From assembly GCA_018710885.1 (NCBI GenBank), contig DVJA01000035.1, positions 1-11,625 on the forward strand: DNA of 11,625 nt, written 5' to 3'. Made by a program: the position numbers and the translations under genes. Of the stretch, positions 1-7,670 are shown piece by piece. How positions within the stretch are numbered: position 1 is the stretch's first letter; the number at the start of each line of letters is the position of its first letter. The notes below the pieces were generated by a model that saw only the letters and a program-made list of their open reading frames with translations, was not told the DNA's origin and did not search any database. Source of the DNA: Scatomorpha merdigallinarum (GTDB lineage Bacteria; Bacillota; Clostridia; Oscillospirales; Oscillospiraceae).

Positions 1-240
1 GTCCAGCGCGAGGCGTCTGGTTATCTTCGCCAGGAAGGCACGGAAATACGACGGTCTCTGCGGCGGTATAGACCGCCAGGTCCGGTACCATGTGTCATTC
101 ACGCACTCGTGCGAATCCTCGCGGCAGTCTAGTATCCTCTGCGCCAGCGAAAAGCAATACGGCCCGTAGCGCATGTCCGTCTGCACTATGGCCTCCTCGT
201 CCCTCTGCCAGTATAGCTCTATTATCTCGGTATCCGTCAT
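1..240 (-). CDS. ECF-type RNA polymerase sigma factor, N-terminal part
   Basis: Eighty codons of an open frame read from an ATG at 240-238 and run off the left edge of the window without a stop. The translation has the layout of sigma-70 region 2 in small clostridial ECF sigma factors: it opens MTDTEIIELYWQRDEEAI, continues through a YGPYCFSLAQRIL helix and an ECVNDTWYRTW segment (about residues 45-55), and then IPPQRP and FLAKITRRLALD, which resemble region 2.3/2.4 involved in -10 recognition and melting. The start is supported by a GGGGGTGA ribosome binding site just upstream. The DNA-binding region 4 and any anti-sigma gene lie outside the window. The gene is divergent from the MFS transporter. 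The family call is firm; the regulon cannot be judged. Confidence 0.88.
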   Translation of the reverse strand, partial: MTDTEIIELYWQRDEEAIVQTDMRYGPYCFSLAQRILDCREDSHECVNDTWYRTWRSIPPQRPSYFRAFLAKITRRLALD

Positions 241-378
241 GTCGCTCACCCCCAATTCAAGTTTACACCTTTACAGACGCAAAATCGACGCCGGCAATAC
301 AAAAACACGCCGCCCCGTGAAGCGGTTTTATTTATACGCATATACATACCAACCGAATGTATGAAAGGAGTATGCAAA
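241..378. promoter_or_regulatory. Divergent intergenic region with a near-palindromic AT-rich site
   Basis: This 138-nt gap separates the divergent sigma factor and MFS genes and must hold promoters for both. No convincing -35/-10 pair is visible in either direction. The clearest element is TATACGCATATA at 333-344, a near-perfect 12-bp palindrome that overlaps possible -10-like sequences (TATACA at 341-346) about 20 nt ahead of the MFS ribosome binding site. It may be a -10 region, an operator or both. A weak GCGG-type hairpin followed by TTTTATTT lies at about 311-332. Confidence 0.3.
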
Positions 379-1614
379 ATGGCTAAACATAAATCAGGGA
401 CAAAAACGCGGCTTTTCACGGCGAACTTCACCTTATTGTTGCTCGGCCAGGTGAGCTCGCTCTTCGGCAACGTCACACTGCGCTTTGCGCTGAGCATGTA
501 CGTACTGGACCTCACTGGCTCGGCAGGCGTGTTCTCGCTCATAACGGCGGCGTCCATGCTGCCGACTGTCCTGCTCTCTCCCCTGGGCGGCGTGCTCGCT
601 GACCGGGCCGACCGGCGGCGCATCATGGTCACGCTGGACACGCTCTCGGCTCTGGCCGTCGTAGCGGCGGCGCTGTGTCTGCCGTTGAGCGAACTGGGCA
701 CGACGGCTGCACTGCTCATCTTGCTCTCAGTGCTGGCGGCTTTTGAGTCTCCGACGGTACAGGCCTGCGTACCTCAGATGCTCACCGGCGATAACGTACT
801 GCGCGGCAACGCGCTCGTGAGCCAGGTACAGGCACTCGCCTCGCTGCTGGGGCCCTTCCTCGGCGCGGCGGCATATACGTATCTGGGCATGCAGACGGTT
901 ATGGCCGGGGCGGCGCTGTGTTTTTTCGTGACGGCGCTCTTTGAAACCGGTATAAAACTCCCTCCCGCGGCAGTCCAGGTGCACAGAGGAGCGTTTCAGA
1001 CGGTGAAGTCCGACCTCACTGAGAGCTGGCGCTTCATCCGGAGCGAGCAGCCGGAGGTGCTCTCGACATTGCTCTTTGCCGCCCTGGCCAGCGCGCTGCT
1101 CGCCGGAGTCATGGTTGTGGGCTACCCATATCTTGTACGCACGGTGCTCGCCCTGCCCTCCGGTTACTATGGCGCAGCCGAGAGCGCGGCGGGCATGGCG
1201 GCGGTACTGGGAAGCGCCCTCGCGGGGATGCTCGCCACGCGCGGTGGAAATATCGCCCGCGCCGCCGTGCTGTGCGCGGGGCTGGCCCTGCTGCCCTCTG
1301 CCGCCGCCTTTGTGCCCGGCGTGGGCCGGGTCCCCGCCTTTGTCATACTGGTTGTCTCTTTTTCCATCGCGCAGGCGGCGTGCAGCGCATTTTCCGTGTG
1401 CGCGATAACGCGCATACAATCCCTCACTCCCGAGCATCTCACCGGCAAGGTAATGAGTTTTGTCTACACCTTGTCCATGTGCGCTCAGCCACTCGGCCAA
1501 ATTATATACGGCGCGCTCTTTGACGCACTGCCTCCGGTTTGGGTTTTGGCGCCCAGTGCTGTGCTCGTGCTGGTCTGTGGCTGTATTTACGGCAAAAACC
1601 GGGCGTGTGGATAA
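379..1614 (+). CDS. MFS transporter, multidrug/macrolide-efflux type
   Basis: This is a 411-residue polytopic membrane protein, the usual size for a 12-helix major facilitator. The MFS motif A is clear between helices 2 and 3, GGVLADRADRRR at residues 70-81. The N-terminal helices (LLLLGQVSSLFGN, then FALSMYVLDLTGSAG) and the helix-4 region (ESPTVQACVPQML) resemble the drug:proton antiporter group that includes macrolide efflux MefA-like and EntS-like proteins. The expected role is proton-driven export of a small molecule across the cytoplasmic membrane; the substrate is not readable. I chose the ATG at 379 over an in-frame ATG at 361 because AAAGGAG at 364-370 lies 8 nt before it and would fall inside the gene otherwise. 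It is divergent from the sigma factor gene and in the same direction as the ABC transporter, which has its own promoter. Confidence 0.88.
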   Translation: MAKHKSGTKTRLFTANFTLLLLGQVSSLFGNVTLRFALSMYVLDLTGSAGVFSLITAASMLPTVLLSPLGGVLADRADRRRIMVTLDTLSALAVVAAALCLPLSELGTTAALLILLSVLAAFESPTVQACVPQMLTGDNVLRGNALVSQVQALASLLGPFLGAAAYTYLGMQTVMAGAALCFFVTALFETGIKLPPAAVQVHRGAFQTVKSDLTESWRFIRSEQPEVLSTLLFAALASALLAGVMVVGYPYLVRTVLALPSGYYGAAESAAGMAAVLGSALAGMLATRGGNIARAAVLCAGLALLPSAAAFVPGVGRVPAFVILVVSFSIAQAACSAFSVCAITRIQSLTPEHLTGKVMSFVYTLSMCAQPLGQIIYGALFDALPPVWVLAPSAVLVLVCGCIYGKNRACG

Positions 1615-1625
1615 ACATTGACCGC

Positions 1626-1650
1626 TTTGTGAGATTGATTTATTCACAAA
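1626..1650. promoter_or_regulatory. Inverted repeat TTTGTGA-N11-TCACAAA around the -35 box
   Basis: Perfect 7-bp arms at 1626-1632 and 1644-1650 are separated by 11 nt, and the -35 hexamer of the ABC transporter promoter sits in the middle. This position is that of a repressor operator. The half-sites look like the TGTGA/TCACA of CRP-type sites but the spacing is wrong for that family. No regulator gene stands next to it, so the binding protein is unknown. Confidence 0.45.
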
Positions 1651-1663
1651 TTGGCGCTATAAT
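1635..1663 (+). promoter_or_regulatory. Sigma-A-type promoter of the ABC transporter gene
   Basis: The -35 is TTGATT (1635-1640), the spacer is exactly 17 nt, and the -10 is a perfect TATAAT (1658-1663). The start of transcription would be near 1670, giving a leader of about 40 nt before the TTG start codon. It lies just past the MFS stop codon, so the ABC gene can be transcribed independently of the MFS gene. Confidence 0.75.
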
Positions 1664-1710
1664 TTGCATTTGTCAATTTTCTTCACGTGAGTGGAAAGGA
1701 TAGGGTTTTC

Positions 1711-4659
1711 TTGCTGACTTTAAAGGATATACGCAAGGATTACGTTGCCGGCGACATGACTGTCCACGCGCTGCGCGGCGTGAGCATCAGCTTCCGCGAG
1801 AGCGAATTTGTGTCCATACTCGGGCCCTCGGGCTGCGGTAAAACTACGCTTTTGAACATCATCGGCGGCCTTGACCAGTACACTGACGGTGATTTGGTCA
1901 TAAACGGGCGCTCCACAAAGGAGTACAAGGACCGCGACTGGGACACCTACCGCAACCACACAATCGGTTTCGTCTTTCAGACCTATAACCTCATCCCGCA
2001 CCAGAGTGTGCTTGCAAACGTAGAGCTTGCGCTGACCATCTCCGGCGTTGACCGCGAAGAGCGCCGGGAACGTGCAATAAAGGTCCTCGAGCGCGTGGGT
2101 CTCGGCGACCAGATAAACAAGAAGCCGAACCAGATGTCCGGCGGCCAGATGCAGCGTGTGGCCATAGCCCGCGCGCTTATAAACGACCCCGACATATTGC
2201 TTGCCGACGAGCCCACCGGTGCGCTTGACAGCGAGACCAGCGTGCAGATAATGGAATTGCTCAAGGAGATAGCCTCTGACAAGCTGGTGGTCATGGTCAC
2301 GCACAACCCCGACCTTGCAGAGCGCTATTCCACGCGCATAGTGAAGCTGCTCGACGGCCAGATAATGGGCGACAGCGACCCGTTCAACCCCCAGGGCGTG
2401 GAACCGCCCCGTGAGGACGAAGGCAAGAAAAAGCCCAGCATGTCCTTCGCCACCGCCCTGTCCCTCTCCTTTAACAACCTCAAGACCAAGAAGGCCCGCA
2501 CCCTGCTCACGGCCTTCGCCGGCAGCATAGGCATCATCGGCATAGCCCTTATCCTGTCGCTCTCCAACGGCATACAGTCTTACATAAATCAGGTTCAGGA
2601 AGACACCCTGTCCACATATCCCCTGACCATCGAAGCTGAGGCCGCCGACCTCTCCAGCATGATAGAGGCCATGGCCGGAGCGGCGTCTGACACGGAAGAA
2701 CACGAGCTTGACGCGGTGTACTCAAACGTCATCCTCTATGACCTCATGGACAGCCTCATGAACATGGACACCAAGACCAACGACCTTGAGAGTTTCAAAG
2801 ACTTCCTGGACTCCAACGGCGGGGATATCAACACCTATACCAGCGCCATCCAGTACGTTTACGACTCCAACTTCGACATCTACACTCGCGACACAGACGG
2901 CAACGTCGTCAAGAGCGACGTCGTCTCACTCCTGAACGAGCTCATGGCCAGCATGTACGGCGGCGACTTCTCGAGCTACTTCAGCACTATGGGAGACTTC
3001 TACTCCAACTTTGAAACCTGGGAGGAGATGTTGCCCGGCGAGAACGGCGAGCTCATAAACCCGACCCTCACTAACCAGTACGACGTCATATACGGTTCCT
3101 GGCCGCAGAACGCCAACGAAGTCGTGCTCATCGTCGATCAGAACAACGAGGTCAGCGACCTCGTGCTCTACACCCTCGGCCTGCGTACCGAAGACGAGCT
3201 CACGAGCTCCCTTGACGCATACATGAACGGCGAGACAGTTGACGCCGAGGTCGAGAGCTGGAGCTATGAGGACCTTTGCGGCCGCAGCTTCAAGCTCATC
3301 GGATACTACGACAAATACGTCTATGACGCCGAAACCGGCACCTACACCGACGTCTCCGGAACAAATGCCGGACTCGACTACCTCTATGAGAGTGAAGACG
3401 CCGGCATCACCCTCACGATAAGCGGCATAGTGCGCCAGAGCTCCGACGCCGTCGCAGGCATGATGACCGGCGCCATCGGCTACACCAGCGCCCTTACTGA
3501 CCAGGTCATAGAGGACGCCGCCGACAGCGATATCATCGTAGACCAGATGGCCAACCCTGATTACGACGTCCTCACCGGCCTGCCTTTCGCCACCGGCGAT
3601 GAGCCCGAGCCCTCGATTGATGAGATAAAAAGCGAAGTGGACGAGTACATAGCCGAACTCAACGAGGCCGACGCCGCCTCCCTCTTCGTCTCCGTCATGT
3701 CCACGCCCGAGGATAGCTACCTTGACGCAGCCGCCGAAACCGCCGTCGCGGGCCTCACGCGCGAGGACATAGAGACCATGATGATGGACAGCTACTCGGA
3801 AGAGATGGGTGTTGACGCCGAGTCCGTGCGCGACTACATTGCCGGCATGGACGACGAGACGCTCATGGACTACGTCGGCGAAATGGTTCGCCAGGCCGTT
3901 TCCGAGCAGTACACCGAGGCCGTAGAGCAGGAGCTCTCATCCCTCAGCCAACAGCAGCAGGCCATGGCCCTTGAGTACACCGAGCTCTCCGACTGGCAGT
4001 ACGAGTACATCTACAACGAGCTGATGCCCGCGCGCTACGCCGAGGGCAGCTACGAAGATAACCTCGAAGCCTTCGGCTACATCGACCTCGAGAGCCCCGA
4101 CGCCATCAACCTCTACGCCGTCAGCTTCGCCGATAAGGACGAGATCGCCCGCATCATTGACGAGTACAACGCCAGCGCCGACGAGGAGCAGCAGATAAGC
4201 TACACTGACTACGTAGCCATACTCATGAGCAGCATCTCGACCATCATCAACGCCATCAGCTACGTGCTCATAGCTTTCGTGGCCATTTCTCTTGTCGTCT
4301 CCAGCATCATGATAGGCATCATCACCTACATCAGTGTGCTTGAGCGCACGAAGGAGATAGGCATATTGCGCGCCATCGGCGCGAGCAAACGCGACGTCTC
4401 CAACGTCTTCAACGCCGAGACGCTTATTGAGGGCCTGGCGGCAGGGTTAATCGGTATCGGTATGACGCTCATACTGAACATACCGATAAACATGATAGTC
4501 CAGCACCTCACCGGCATAGAAAACCTGCGCTCCGTGCTCCCGATCTTCGGCGGCATCGCGCTCGTGGTCATCAGCATGCTGCTGACCTTCATAGCCGGCC
4601 TCATCCCCTCCGGCTTCGCCGCCCGCCGCGACCCCGTGGAAGCGCTGCGAACCGAATAA
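1711..4659 (+). CDS. Fused ABC transporter ATPase and FtsX/MacB-like permease
   Basis: This 982-residue protein joins an ATPase to a permease. The ATPase has Walker A GPSGCGKT (residues 38-45), a Q-loop in FVFQTYN, the signature SGGQMQRVAIARAL (from 143), Walker B ILLADEPTGALD (162-173) and the H-loop histidine at 198. The permease follows with TM1 at about 265-289, an outer domain of some 550 residues rich in Asp and Glu, then TM2 (about 845-873), the coupling stretch LERTKEIGILRAIGASKRD, TM3 (about 905-925) and TM4 (about 945-970), ending RRDPVEALRTE as in MacB. Type VII exporters of this kind use ATP on the inside to drive movement of the outer domain and export lipids, peptides or drugs. 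I chose the TTG at 1711 because the protein then begins MLTLKDI like its relatives and AAAGGATAGGG precedes it; an upstream in-frame GTG at 1687 has no such site. E. coli MacB is 648 residues; the excess is all in the outer domain. Substrate unknown. Confidence 0.93.
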   Translation: MLTLKDIRKDYVAGDMTVHALRGVSISFRESEFVSILGPSGCGKTTLLNIIGGLDQYTDGDLVINGRSTKEYKDRDWDTYRNHTIGFVFQTYNLIPHQSVLANVELALTISGVDREERRERAIKVLERVGLGDQINKKPNQMSGGQMQRVAIARALINDPDILLADEPTGALDSETSVQIMELLKEIASDKLVVMVTHNPDLAERYSTRIVKLLDGQIMGDSDPFNPQGVEPPREDEGKKKPSMSFATALSLSFNNLKTKKARTLLTAFAGSIGIIGIALILSLSNGIQSYINQVQEDTLSTYPLTIEAEAADLSSMIEAMAGAASDTEEHELDAVYSNVILYDLMDSLMNMDTKTNDLESFKDFLDSNGGDINTYTSAIQYVYDSNFDIYTRDTDGNVVKSDVVSLLNELMASMYGGDFSSYFSTMGDFYSNFETWEEMLPGENGELINPTLTNQYDVIYGSWPQNANEVVLIVDQNNEVSDLVLYTLGLRTEDELTSSLDAYMNGETVDAEVESWSYEDLCGRSFKLIGYYDKYVYDAETGTYTDVSGTNAGLDYLYESEDAGITLTISGIVRQSSDAVAGMMTGAIGYTSALTDQVIEDAADSDIIVDQMANPDYDVLTGLPFATGDEPEPSIDEIKSEVDEYIAELNEADAASLFVSVMSTPEDSYLDAAAETAVAGLTREDIETMMMDSYSEEMGVDAESVRDYIAGMDDETLMDYVGEMVRQAVSEQYTEAVEQELSSLSQQQQAMALEYTELSDWQYEYIYNELMPARYAEGSYEDNLEAFGYIDLESPDAINLYAVSFADKDEIARIIDEYNASADEEQQISYTDYVAILMSSISTIINAISYVLIAFVAISLVVSSIMIGIITYISVLERTKEIGILRAIGASKRDVSNVFNAETLIEGLAAGLIGIGMTLILNIPINMIVQHLTGIENLRSVLPIFGGIALVVISMLLTFIAGLIPSGFAARRDPVEALRTE

Positions 4660-4672
4660 CGCACACCAGCCC

Positions 4673-4707
4673 AAGCCGGGCACGTCAAAACCGTGCCCGG
4701 CTTTTTT
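4673..4707 (+). terminator. Intrinsic terminator after the ABC transporter
   Basis: A perfect 12-bp stem, AAGCCGGGCACG at 4673-4684 pairing with CGTGCCCGGCTT at 4692-4703, closes a 7-nt loop and runs into a tract of six T (4702-4707). It starts 14 nt after the stop codon and isolates the ABC gene from the BlaI operon. Confidence 0.93.
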
Positions 4708-4741
4708 CACGCCCTCGCGGCGCATTTCCTGAAAATAGCTG

Positions 4742-4773
4742 TTGACATATACATCCTACAGCTGTAGTATAAT
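4742..4773 (+). promoter_or_regulatory. Promoter of the BlaI-family operon
   Basis: A perfect -35 TTGACA lies at 4742-4747. Two -10 candidates overlap: TAGTAT at 4765-4770, with an ideal 17-nt spacer, and a perfect TATAAT at 4768-4773, with a long 20-nt spacer. Either way the promoter is covered by the repressor operators at 4756-4767 and 4780-4791, so it should be shut off when the repressor is bound. Confidence 0.75.
4756..4767. promoter_or_regulatory. BlaI/MecI-type operator 1
   Basis: CTACAGCTGTAG is a perfect 12-bp palindrome. Its TACA-N2-TGTA core matches the half-site layout known for BlaI and MecI dimers (for example TACATATGTA at staphylococcal mec/bla). It lies between the -35 and -10 of the operon promoter. 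Confidence 0.8.
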
Positions 4774-4779
4774 GTTGTA

Positions 4780-4791
4780 CTACAACTGTAG
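4780..4791. promoter_or_regulatory. BlaI/MecI-type operator 2
   Basis: CTACAACTGTAG has the same TACA-N2-TGTA core as operator 1, with imperfect symmetry only in the two central bases. Its centre is 24 bp from that of operator 1, and it abuts the ribosome binding site GGGAGG (4791-4796), so it covers the expected transcription start region. Confidence 0.78.
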
Positions 4792-4803
4792 GGAGGTATA
4801 ACT

Positions 4804-5163
4804 ATGCGCCTGACTGACGCCGAATGGGCGGTGTTGGAAGTGCTTTGGAGCGGGGAGAACTTCGCTCTGGGCGAGATAGCCACAGCCCTCCACGAGAGCA
4901 AGGGCTGGAACAAGAACACTGTGTATACATATCTCACCCGCATGGCCTCGAAGGGCCTGGTGAAAATAGACCGCACGGGGCCGAAGCCGTACAGCGCCGC
5001 CGTCTCGCGCGAGGACTGCGCCGGGCACGAGCGGCGCGAGCTGCTCACGCGCGTCTACAACGGCGCAACCGGCGAGCTCATCGCCGCGTTTTTGAAGGAG
5101 TCGCACATCTCCCACGACGAGGCCGAGCGCCTGCGCCGCCTGCTCGACGAGATGGAGGTGTAG
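4804..5163 (+). CDS. BlaI/MecI/CopY-family transcriptional repressor
   Basis: At 119 residues this is the normal size of the family (MecI 123, BlaI 126). The N-terminal winged helix runs LTDAEWAVLEVLW, then a recognition-helix region KNTVYTYLTRMASKGLV (residues 37-53) and a wing ending GPKPYSAAVSRE. The rest is the helical dimerisation part. In BlaI/MecI the protease cuts an N-F bond near residue 101; the matching place here appears to be A95-F96 in LIAAFLKES, so cleavage is possible but not shown. ATG at 4804 is preceded by GGGAGG with 7-nt spacing. It heads the operon, and two operators overlap its own promoter, so it very likely represses itself and the downstream genes. The M56 protease gene follows 3 nt after its stop codon. 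Confidence 0.93.
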   Translation: MRLTDAEWAVLEVLWSGENFALGEIATALHESKGWNKNTVYTYLTRMASKGLVKIDRTGPKPYSAAVSREDCAGHERRELLTRVYNGATGELIAAFLKESHISHDEAERLRRLLDEMEV

Positions 5164-5166
5164 CGC

Positions 5167-7092
5167 TTGGAGAATATATGGGAGTTTATATATCAGACGC
5201 TGAACGTCTCGCTGGTCGCGGCCGTGCTGCTGTTGGTGAAGTGGATGCTGCTCGACAAGCTCTCACCGCGCTGGCAGTACGGAGTCTGGTGCGTACTGGC
5301 GCTGCGCATGCTTTTGCCGTCACCGACGCAGCGTGGTATCATACCGCCCCTGGCGATGTGGCTTGAAAAGCTCAAGAGCGCCGCGGAGCTGAACTTAGGC
5401 TCGGCGTACACGCAGGAGTTTGGCGTCATAGACCTCACGAGCGCGCTGCCGGAGCCCTCAGGGCTGCCGGTGAGCGTGACCGACTGGCTCTTCGCGCTCT
5501 ACGTCGCGGGCGTTGTGGTCTCGCTGGCCTGGTACGCCTACCGCTATGCGCGGCTGCGCGTGCTGCTCTGGCGTGGGCAGGCTGTCAGTGACGAGACCGC
5601 CGCGGCCATAGAGCGCGTGGCAGGCCAATACTCTCTGCGCCCCTGCCGCGCAGTGGAGGTACCGGGACTGAGCAGTGCCTTCGTCTGCGGCGTGATACGC
5701 CCCGTGCTGGCCGTGCCGGAGGGCGCGGCGCCAGACGACAAGATACTGCTCCACGAGCTGCTGCACCTCAAGTACCTGGACGCGCTGCAAAACGTGTTCT
5801 GGTGCTGCCTGCGCGCGCTGCACTGGTGCAACCCCTTCCTGCAATACGTCTTTGACCGCGTGGGCAACGACATGGAGTCGCTGTGCGACCAGCGCGTGCT
5901 CGAGCGTTTGCAGGGCGAGGAGCGGCGGGAATACGGGGCCATCCTGCTGGAAATGGCAAGCGCGTCCTATGCCCGGGCCCCCGGCACGAGTTCCATATCA
6001 AACGGTTCAAAGAACATCGCACGGCGCATAGAGGCCATCGCGCGCTTCAAGCTCTACCCGCGCGGCATGGCGCTTGTGAGCGTCTGCGCCGTGCTGGTGT
6101 TGGGCTCGACACTGCTCACCGGCGCACAGGCAGACTATAACTACAACGGGCGCAACACGGCCATGACAACAACTCAGGCGGCCTCTGAACTGGCCGAAAC
6201 GCGCATAAACCGTCCCACCACCGTGGCCGGGGCCCTCAACACTTACGCCTGGGGTCTCTTGCGCGGCGATGCACTGACTCTGGCCATGGCCACGCCGCTC
6301 TCTGAACAGGAACAGTGGTTCAACTCGTTCAGTGAACGCGAAAACGGTACTTACAGCCCGATAATTGAAACCTCCTTCAGCGAGCTTTTGACAAACGGTG
6401 AACCCGTCGAGGTCATGAACCTGCGCTCCAACGGCTCCGGCGGCTATTTTGCCGAGCTCGTGGCGCCCGGCTTCAACCTTTCAGACGAGGGAGATACGGT
6501 GATAGAATTCTGCATCCTGCCCGTTGAAGTGCTGCCCGAAGGCGAAAACTGGGTCGTGCGCGAGACGGGCGCCATGCACCGGCACACAGACGGCGACCTG
6601 CACCACAGTACGGAAAACTATGGACGTCTCGTCACAGGCAGCGCGGAGCTCTCCGGCGGCACGGTGACGGTGAACATCTTCAGCATCTACCAGTTTGCAA
6701 ACTTCAACTCCTCCGCTCCGGACCTATCCGACGAGTTCAACGACTTCATGACTTATAACGAGGTAATATACTACCGCGACCGCTGGGACTTCGGCGGCCC
6801 GCTCGCTCACAGCGTCACCGTGGAATATGAGTTGCTCAGCGAATACGAAAGCTCCTACCAGCTCCCAATAACCGACTGGGCAAGCGGAACCGGAGTGTTC
6901 GGCGGTACGGAACGTGTGACTGACTACATAACGAACACCGAGCCCAAGACCATCAGGGGAATGAACGGCTACGGCACCAGTGACTTTAACGCCCTGCCCG
7001 CCGAGGAGCCGCCCGCTGCCTGCGCCGTGAACCTGTACGCCGACGGGCAATATCTGAGCTCTGCCGTAATAAGATTGGAGGCTCCGGCATGA
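5167..7092 (+). CDS. BlaR1-like M56 membrane metalloprotease with an unrecognised outer sensor domain
   Basis: This is a 641-residue protein with the BlaR1/MecR1 N-terminal plan. TM helices are at about 8-29, 36-51, 105-124 and 301-319, with a zinc protease domain between the third and fourth. The catalytic motif HELLH is at residues 196-200, and E237 in MESLCD is the likely third zinc ligand. RRIEAIARFK before the last helix is typical of the family. The outer part (about 323-641) is not the penicillin-binding domain: its only lysine, K594, stands in TEPK, so there is no SxxK active site. The region at about 345-465 has the helix-then-strands look of an NTF2-like fold, which is a guess. A cluster HRHTDGDLHH at 471-480 could bind metal. 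The start is TTG at 5167 with GGAGG 8 nt upstream, inside the repressor gene. The expected role is to sense an envelope signal and relieve repression by the upstream BlaI-type protein. Confidence 0.87.
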   Translation: MENIWEFIYQTLNVSLVAAVLLLVKWMLLDKLSPRWQYGVWCVLALRMLLPSPTQRGIIPPLAMWLEKLKSAAELNLGSAYTQEFGVIDLTSALPEPSGLPVSVTDWLFALYVAGVVVSLAWYAYRYARLRVLLWRGQAVSDETAAAIERVAGQYSLRPCRAVEVPGLSSAFVCGVIRPVLAVPEGAAPDDKILLHELLHLKYLDALQNVFWCCLRALHWCNPFLQYVFDRVGNDMESLCDQRVLERLQGEERREYGAILLEMASASYARAPGTSSISNGSKNIARRIEAIARFKLYPRGMALVSVCAVLVLGSTLLTGAQADYNYNGRNTAMTTTQAASELAETRINRPTTVAGALNTYAWGLLRGDALTLAMATPLSEQEQWFNSFSERENGTYSPIIETSFSELLTNGEPVEVMNLRSNGSGGYFAELVAPGFNLSDEGDTVIEFCILPVEVLPEGENWVVRETGAMHRHTDGDLHHSTENYGRLVTGSAELSGGTVTVNIFSIYQFANFNSSAPDLSDEFNDFMTYNEVIYYRDRWDFGGPLAHSVTVEYELLSEYESSYQLPITDWASGTGVFGGTERVTDYITNTEPKTIRGMNGYGTSDFNALPAEEPPAACAVNLYADGQYLSSAVIRLEAPA

Positions 7093-7670
7093 GCAATTCG
7101 CTTGTGGTCTCCGTGGGCCGCGTAGCCTGGGGCTATGTCTTCCTCTACCTCGACTTCAGCCTGAACGGCTTCAACTTCCTGCCTGACTGGGCCTGCTATG
7201 CCTTCGTGCTCTGGGCCCTGCCGGGGCTGGCGCTCTGTGAGCGCAGCGTGAAGCTCTTAGAACCGCTCGCCTGGCTGCTGCTCATAGTGGACGCGGCAGA
7301 GTGGGTTCTGCCGGTCTTCGGCCTGGGCACGCTGATCGACGAGGCGTATATCCTCGGCGTGGTCATCTCGGTGGTGTCGCTCTATTTCCACTTCCAGCTC
7401 CTGACGAACCTAGCGGACATCGCCGGACGCTTCAATGCGAAACGTCAAAAGAGCGTACTGCTGTTGAGAAACGTCCGCACCGTGCTCCTGACGTTGCTCG
7501 CCCTGCCCTGGCCCATTGACCGCATAGAGGGTAGCCTTGATACCTTTATCGGCGCTATCATAATGTTAGTTGGCTTCTCGCTCATAATTTGGACGCTCTA
7601 CACCTTCTTTGGCCTGCGCGGCGATATTGCGCAGTGGATAGAGAGCGAAAATCCGGGTGATGAGGCATGA
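7089..7670 (+). CDS. Six-helix membrane protein, paralogue 1 of 4
   Basis: I do not recognise this 193-residue family. About six hydrophobic helices are visible (roughly 5-24, 33-50, 58-77, 86-107, 126-143, 149-174). Landmarks shared with the three following genes are WGY at 14-16, DWACY at 33-37, ERSVKLLEPLAW at 51-62, and LYFHFQLLTN at 98-107 near the end of helix 4, followed by a basic loop (GRFNAKRQK). No enzyme or transporter motif is seen. ATG at 7089 overlaps the protease stop (ATGA) and is preceded by GGAGG with 7-nt spacing, so translation is probably coupled. By position it should be induced together with the BlaI/M56 pair, and it may be an effector of that response or a partner of the sensor. 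Confidence 0.8.
   Translation: MSNSLVVSVGRVAWGYVFLYLDFSLNGFNFLPDWACYAFVLWALPGLALCERSVKLLEPLAWLLLIVDAAEWVLPVFGLGTLIDEAYILGVVISVVSLYFHFQLLTNLADIAGRFNAKRQKSVLLLRNVRTVLLTLLALPWPIDRIEGSLDTFIGAIIMLVGFSLIIWTLYTFFGLRGDIAQWIESENPGDEA

Noticed and set aside
311..332. Intrinsic terminator made of CCGC...GCGG followed by TTTTATTT
   Set aside because: The stem is only about 4 bp and lies between divergent genes, where no transcript is expected to end.
361..378. Upstream ATG at 361 as the MFS start
   Set aside because: The ribosome binding site AAAGGAG (364-370) would be inside the gene, while it stands 8 nt before the ATG at 379; nothing suitable precedes 361.
727..1647. Long minus-strand open frame antisense to the MFS gene
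   Set aside because: Its translation is low in hydrophobic order and rich in Arg/Gly/His, as expected for a shadow of a GC-rich gene; the plus-strand frame has clear MFS motifs.
5167..7092. Genuine beta-lactam sensor BlaR1
   Set aside because: No SxxK exists in the outer domain and no beta-lactamase or PBP2a gene is in the operon; the protease half alone supports only the M56 family call.
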